Shown: positions 61,465-64,000 of the stretch, piece after piece | How positions within the stretch are numbered: position 1 is the first letter of the stretch | Layout of the letters: each line of letters starts with the position of its first letter | DNA from: JACDAE01 sp963717195 | GTDB lineage: Bacteria; Chloroflexota; Ktedonobacteria; Ktedonobacterales; Ktedonobacteraceae | DNA: 64,000 nucleotides | NCBI GenBank assembly: GCA_963717195.1 | Contig: CAVQVR010000010.1 | Location: 62,001-126,000 of the forward strand | Reading direction: 5' to 3' | Program-made: the position numbers and the translations under genes | Notes under the pieces: model-generated | Database searches by the model: none | Seen by the model: only the letters and a program-made list of their open reading frames with translations | Told to the model about the DNA's origin: nothing

Positions 61465-62097
61465 TCATGCATGATCAGACAATAAAAGACGCAACATGCG
61501 CTCGAGTAATTGATACGAAGCATCAAGATCGAAGGTGGGATCCAGGATCTTTTGCAATGCCAATCCATCGAAAAGAGAAAGCAGAAGAGCCGCCAGGATC
61601 TTTGGATCGACCGATGGACCCTTTATCCCTTCTGCTCTCTCTATGTTCTCCAAGACCTTTGCCATGACTGAGCCAATTTCTTCCCGTCGCTGTGCAAGCC
61701 GCTCTCGCACCGCAGGTGCAATGATGGAATTGTGTAAGCCAAGCGAGAACGCTTCGTAGCGCAGGCGATACACCTCAGATTCCTGCCCGACACGTTCAGA
61801 GAGTTGCGTCAAAAACGCTTCGAGAGACTGATCTGCAGGGATCTGCTGGATAAGGTGCTCCATTCTTTGGTGGAAATGCTGACCAGCAGTTTGCAGCACC
61901 TCAACGAGCAATGCATCCTTGCCACCGAAGTAATAATGCACCAGCCCTGGTCCAGCCTGGGCTTCGCGTGAGATTTCCCTCAGCGTGGTCGCATCATATC
62001 CCTTCTCTGCCAGCACCTTCGAGGCTGCGGCGATGATGCGTTCTCTCGTCTTGTGTTGTTCCTCTGACGGTTCAGGTCCAGTTTGTTGATTGCTCAT
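61465..62097 (-). CDS. TetR-family repressor of the cupin/hydrolase genes
   Basis: 210 residues. HTH: RERIIAAASKVLAEKGYDAT, LREISREAQAGPGLVHYYFG. The ligand domain contains ERVGQESEVYRLRYEAFSLG and a C-terminal LLLSLFDGLALQKILDPTFD, as in common AcrR-like repressors. One copy of the 18-bp palindrome covers its own start codon, indicating autorepression. No strong RBS precedes the ATG. Confidence 0.9.
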   Translation of the reverse strand: MSNQQTGPEPSEEQHKTRERIIAAASKVLAEKGYDATTLREISREAQAGPGLVHYYFGGKDALLVEVLQTAGQHFHQRMEHLIQQIPADQSLEAFLTQLSERVGQESEVYRLRYEAFSLGLHNSIIAPAVRERLAQRREEIGSVMAKVLENIERAEGIKGPSVDPKILAALLLSLFDGLALQKILDPTFDLDASYQLLERMLRLLLSDHA

Positions 62098-62106
62098 GCA
62101 AGCAAT
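62089..62106. promoter_or_regulatory. TetR-type operator overlapping the repressor start
   Basis: ATTGCT-CATGCA-AGCAAT. The ATG of the repressor (minus strand, 62095-62097) is inside the spacer. Together with 60895 and 61393 it defines the consensus MTTGCT-N6-AGCAAK. Confidence 0.7.
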
Positions 62107-62311
62107 ATACCAGGTCTGAACGGAAATTGCAAGTCCCTAGGAGCGAATTCTCTCATCGTTTCGGTGAACTGTCCATTTTGGAATGGAACTGGTCAAATAT
62201 TGTCCTTTCTTCTGTTGATAGACTGTTTTGCGATGTCGGGATGGTTAGTCGATGGACAGAGCGTTCAGGAAAGTCAAAATCAGGTCAATTCCATGTCTCT
62301 AGCTCCACCAG

Positions 62312-62351
62312 GAACCCATGCAGACACGTTGCGTCGCGCCTGCATGGGTTC
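62312..62351. terminator. Hairpin after the glycoside hydrolase gene
   Basis: GAACCCATGCAG (62312-62323) and CTGCATGGGTTC (62340-62351) pair perfectly, 16 bp downstream of the minus-strand stop at 62367. It is the probable transcript end. The remainder of 62107-62311 shows no gene. Confidence 0.5.
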
Positions 62352-62366
62352 TTCTGGCTCAGACTT

Positions 62367-64000
62367 TTAATACACGCTGATTTCAGCGAACTGCATACGA
62401 TACTTATTGCTGTCGTTGGGATTGGGACGGAGATTAGTACCAGTGACGCGTACATAACGCGCCGTTTGTGAAGAGAAAACGAAACTTTGCACTCCCGAAG
62501 GAAGGCTGTAGCCCGTCTTCGTCACCACGGTGGTCCAGGTAGTCCCATTGTTAGAGACCGCGATAGTGAAATCGATGGGAAAGCCATAGCCAGCATTGGC
62601 CCCATCAGAACGTGGGTACAGATCAACCTCGTTGAATGGGTGCGCTGATCCCAGATCTAACTGCACCCATTCTGTATGGTTGCTACCGGCATTGGCGTCT
62701 CCGCTCGACCAGCCTGTGGACAATGAGTTATCATTGACATACGCAATTGACCAACCCCCGCCCTCATGACTCGAGCTAGCCGATGCAGTTGCGGTGAGGG
62801 CCAGGTTTACACGGGAATTGACCCCTTGTCCTATTTGATAGGTATGACCACTCACAGTCGCGAAACTGACCTTGTTTCCGCTGGTGGTTGTCGTAACCGA
62901 TGTGTTACCAGCAGTGGTGTCAATAACCTTCAGGCTTCCTGCCAACCAGGGATTCTGTACGGTCGCCGTGCCCCCTTTTTCGCTGGTGAGGGTCGTGCTC
63001 TGGACAACCCCACTCACGATGCTGCTGGAGACGGTGAAGGCTCCACGTGCGAGCAGATTGGTGAATGAGGCATTGAGCGAGGTGGGCCAATCTGCAAAGA
63101 GCCGTAGCGTGCCATCATAGCTATCCAATAACATAGAGTCTACTGTCTCGACGCTTCCCACCGTTTCGATACCGCCGCCACTCTGTGCAACTGTACCGTT
63201 CGCACGCAATCCGCTATTGAGATAGGCAGCGAAGCGTGTATAGGTATCCGACAGGCCAGCGCGTGCGGCTGCAGGAAAGATCCACGCAAAAGAGTTGCCT
63301 TGATACCAGGCATTAAGATCATAGATGGTGTTCTGCGCGGTCTGGAGGTCGCTGGCGGACGAACCGAGGCCAACCTCATTACCCGGGAAAATTGCATTCA
63401 CCGGATTGGCATCACTTGAATAGAAGCCCGGTGCATCCTGTGTAGACTTAAAATCGGTATGCCCGTTGTTGGTGAACGTCGGGAAAGGGCTCAGGTTCGT
63501 CACGATATCCTGCCACTTCGCCCGGCGGCTGGCATCAACGTTGAGCGCCTGGCTCATGGGAATCAGCGCCTGATCCAGATATTTCACAAAGGCAAGATCC
63601 CCGATAGGATTCGTCACATAACTGCTTCCTTCGTTCTGGGCACTATTGTTAATCACATATTTCCCACTGGCATTTTTGGTCAGGTAATTATCCCAGAAGT
63701 TCGCGACCTGGATCAGATAGGGATAGCCCGTATTCTGTAGCCAGGCCGTGTCCAGGGTATAATACCAATGGGTAATATAGTTCAAAGCGAGGTAGGCAGC
63801 ATCTCCTTTCTGTCCATAATAGCTGCTTTCCGATGTAGTACCCCAGGGACCAATCCCTACAGGATAATAGACTCCGGAGTAACCAGCAGCACTGGCGTTG
63901 GACTCGCCTTGTGGAATATAAGAAGACATCCCATCGTAGTACGAAGCCGCCAATTCTGGATGATTACTTGAATACACTCCATAGTATGGCGATTCGACAT
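62367..64000 (-). CDS. Secreted glycoside hydrolase (GH95-like) with discoidin domain, 5' end outside window
   Basis: The frame is open to the window edge (upstream codons read VESPYYG), so the N-terminus is missing. At least 540 residues are visible. The first ~400 look like an alpha-helical (alpha/alpha)6 barrel of the GH95/GH65 sort: YYDGMSSYIPQGESNASAAG, ITHWYYTLDTAWLQNTGYPY, NPVNAIFPGNEVGLGSS, DLNAWYQGNSFAWIFPAAAR, and a beta-sandwich tail. The C-terminal ~140 residues are an F5/8 type C (discoidin) carbohydrate-binding domain, with WSIAYVNDNSLSTGWSSGDA, WVQLDLG and ARYVRVTGTNLR. It probably cleaves fucosyl or similar residues in plant polysaccharide. The exact family is uncertain. Confidence 0.75.
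   Translation of the reverse strand, partial: VESPYYGVYSSNHPELAASYYDGMSSYIPQGESNASAAGYSGVYYPVGIGPWGTTSESSYYGQKGDAAYLALNYITHWYYTLDTAWLQNTGYPYLIQVANFWDNYLTKNASGKYVINNSAQNEGSSYVTNPIGDLAFVKYLDQALIPMSQALNVDASRRAKWQDIVTNLSPFPTFTNNGHTDFKSTQDAPGFYSSDANPVNAIFPGNEVGLGSSASDLQTAQNTIYDLNAWYQGNSFAWIFPAAARAGLSDTYTRFAAYLNSGLRANGTVAQSGGGIETVGSVETVDSMLLDSYDGTLRLFADWPTSLNASFTNLLARGAFTVSSSIVSGVVQSTTLTSEKGGTATVQNPWLAGSLKVIDTTAGNTSVTTTTSGNKVSFATVSGHTYQIGQGVNSRVNLALTATASASSSHEGGGWSIAYVNDNSLSTGWSSGDANAGSNHTEWVQLDLGSAHPFNEVDLYPRSDGANAGYGFPIDFTIAVSNNGTTWTTVVTKTGYSLPSGVQSFVFSSQTARYVRVTGTNLRPNPNDSNKYRMQFAEISVY

Noticed and set aside
1..64000. CRISPR arrays, tRNA, rRNA, riboswitches
   Set aside because: Looked for regular spaced repeats, cloverleaf tails and common riboswitch cores; none was recognisable by eye.

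Overview
The window looks like a chromosomal segment of a Ktedonobacteria-like member of the Chloroflexota. This is inferred from the mix of a moderate-GC genome, a multi-FHA ABC transporter, an S53 peptidase, a YCF48-type propeller protein, BceRS-BceAB genes, many small inverted-repeat elements and a large PKS/NRPS locus. No rRNA or tRNA gene is visible to fix the taxonomy.

Layout. 1-2.0 kb: remains of a DNA methyltransferase/restriction gene and a small inverted-repeat element. 2.0-4.3 kb: ECF sigma factor, its probable membrane anti-sigma partner with a duplicated C-terminal domain, and a small membrane protein. 4.5-9.0 kb: a complete BceRS-BceAB-like detoxification module (response regulator, kinase, ATPase, frameshifted permease) with a candidate operator. 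9.2-13.7 kb: a decayed small gene, then a secreted S53 peptidase and a secreted propeller protein. 13.7-14.9 kb: a graveyard of mobile elements (two MITE-like elements, one with a clear target duplication, and an IS4-type transposase remnant). 15-21.2 kb: triple-FHA ABCG-type transporter, GH5 glycosidase and a divergent SGNH hydrolase.

21.6-55.1 kb is the centrepiece: a co-directional lipid-initiated PKS-NRPS cluster. A fatty acyl-AMP ligase feeds an N-terminal ACP. Three PKS proteins follow (ACP-KS-AT-KR-ACP, KS-AT-KR-ACP, KS-AT-ACP), then a four-gene hydroxymalonyl-ACP cassette (dehydrogenase, ACP, acyl-ACP dehydrogenase, FkbH-like HAD protein). An ABC exporter, three NRPS proteins (C-A-PCP, C-A-PCP-C, C-A-PCP-TE), a type II thioesterase and a short LuxR-type regulator complete it. 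The expected product is a fatty-acylated polyketide-tripeptide carrying an alpha-hydroxyl from hydroxymalonate. Several catalytic motifs are lost: two of three AT domains lack the nucleophilic serine and part of the small subdomain, one KS lacks the HGTGT histidine, and one C domain has HQxxxDR instead of HHxxxDG.

55.6-64 kb: a TetR repressor divergent from a three-gene operon with a 36-bp palindrome over its promoter; a SnoaL-like protein with a small upstream gene; a second TetR with a cupin and an alpha/beta hydrolase, linked by three copies of one 18-bp operator; and the 3' part of a secreted glycoside hydrolase with a discoidin domain.

At least nine genes are broken by single-base length changes, several in short homopolymers. 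This suggests uncorrected sequencing indels in many cases, though real decay cannot be excluded.
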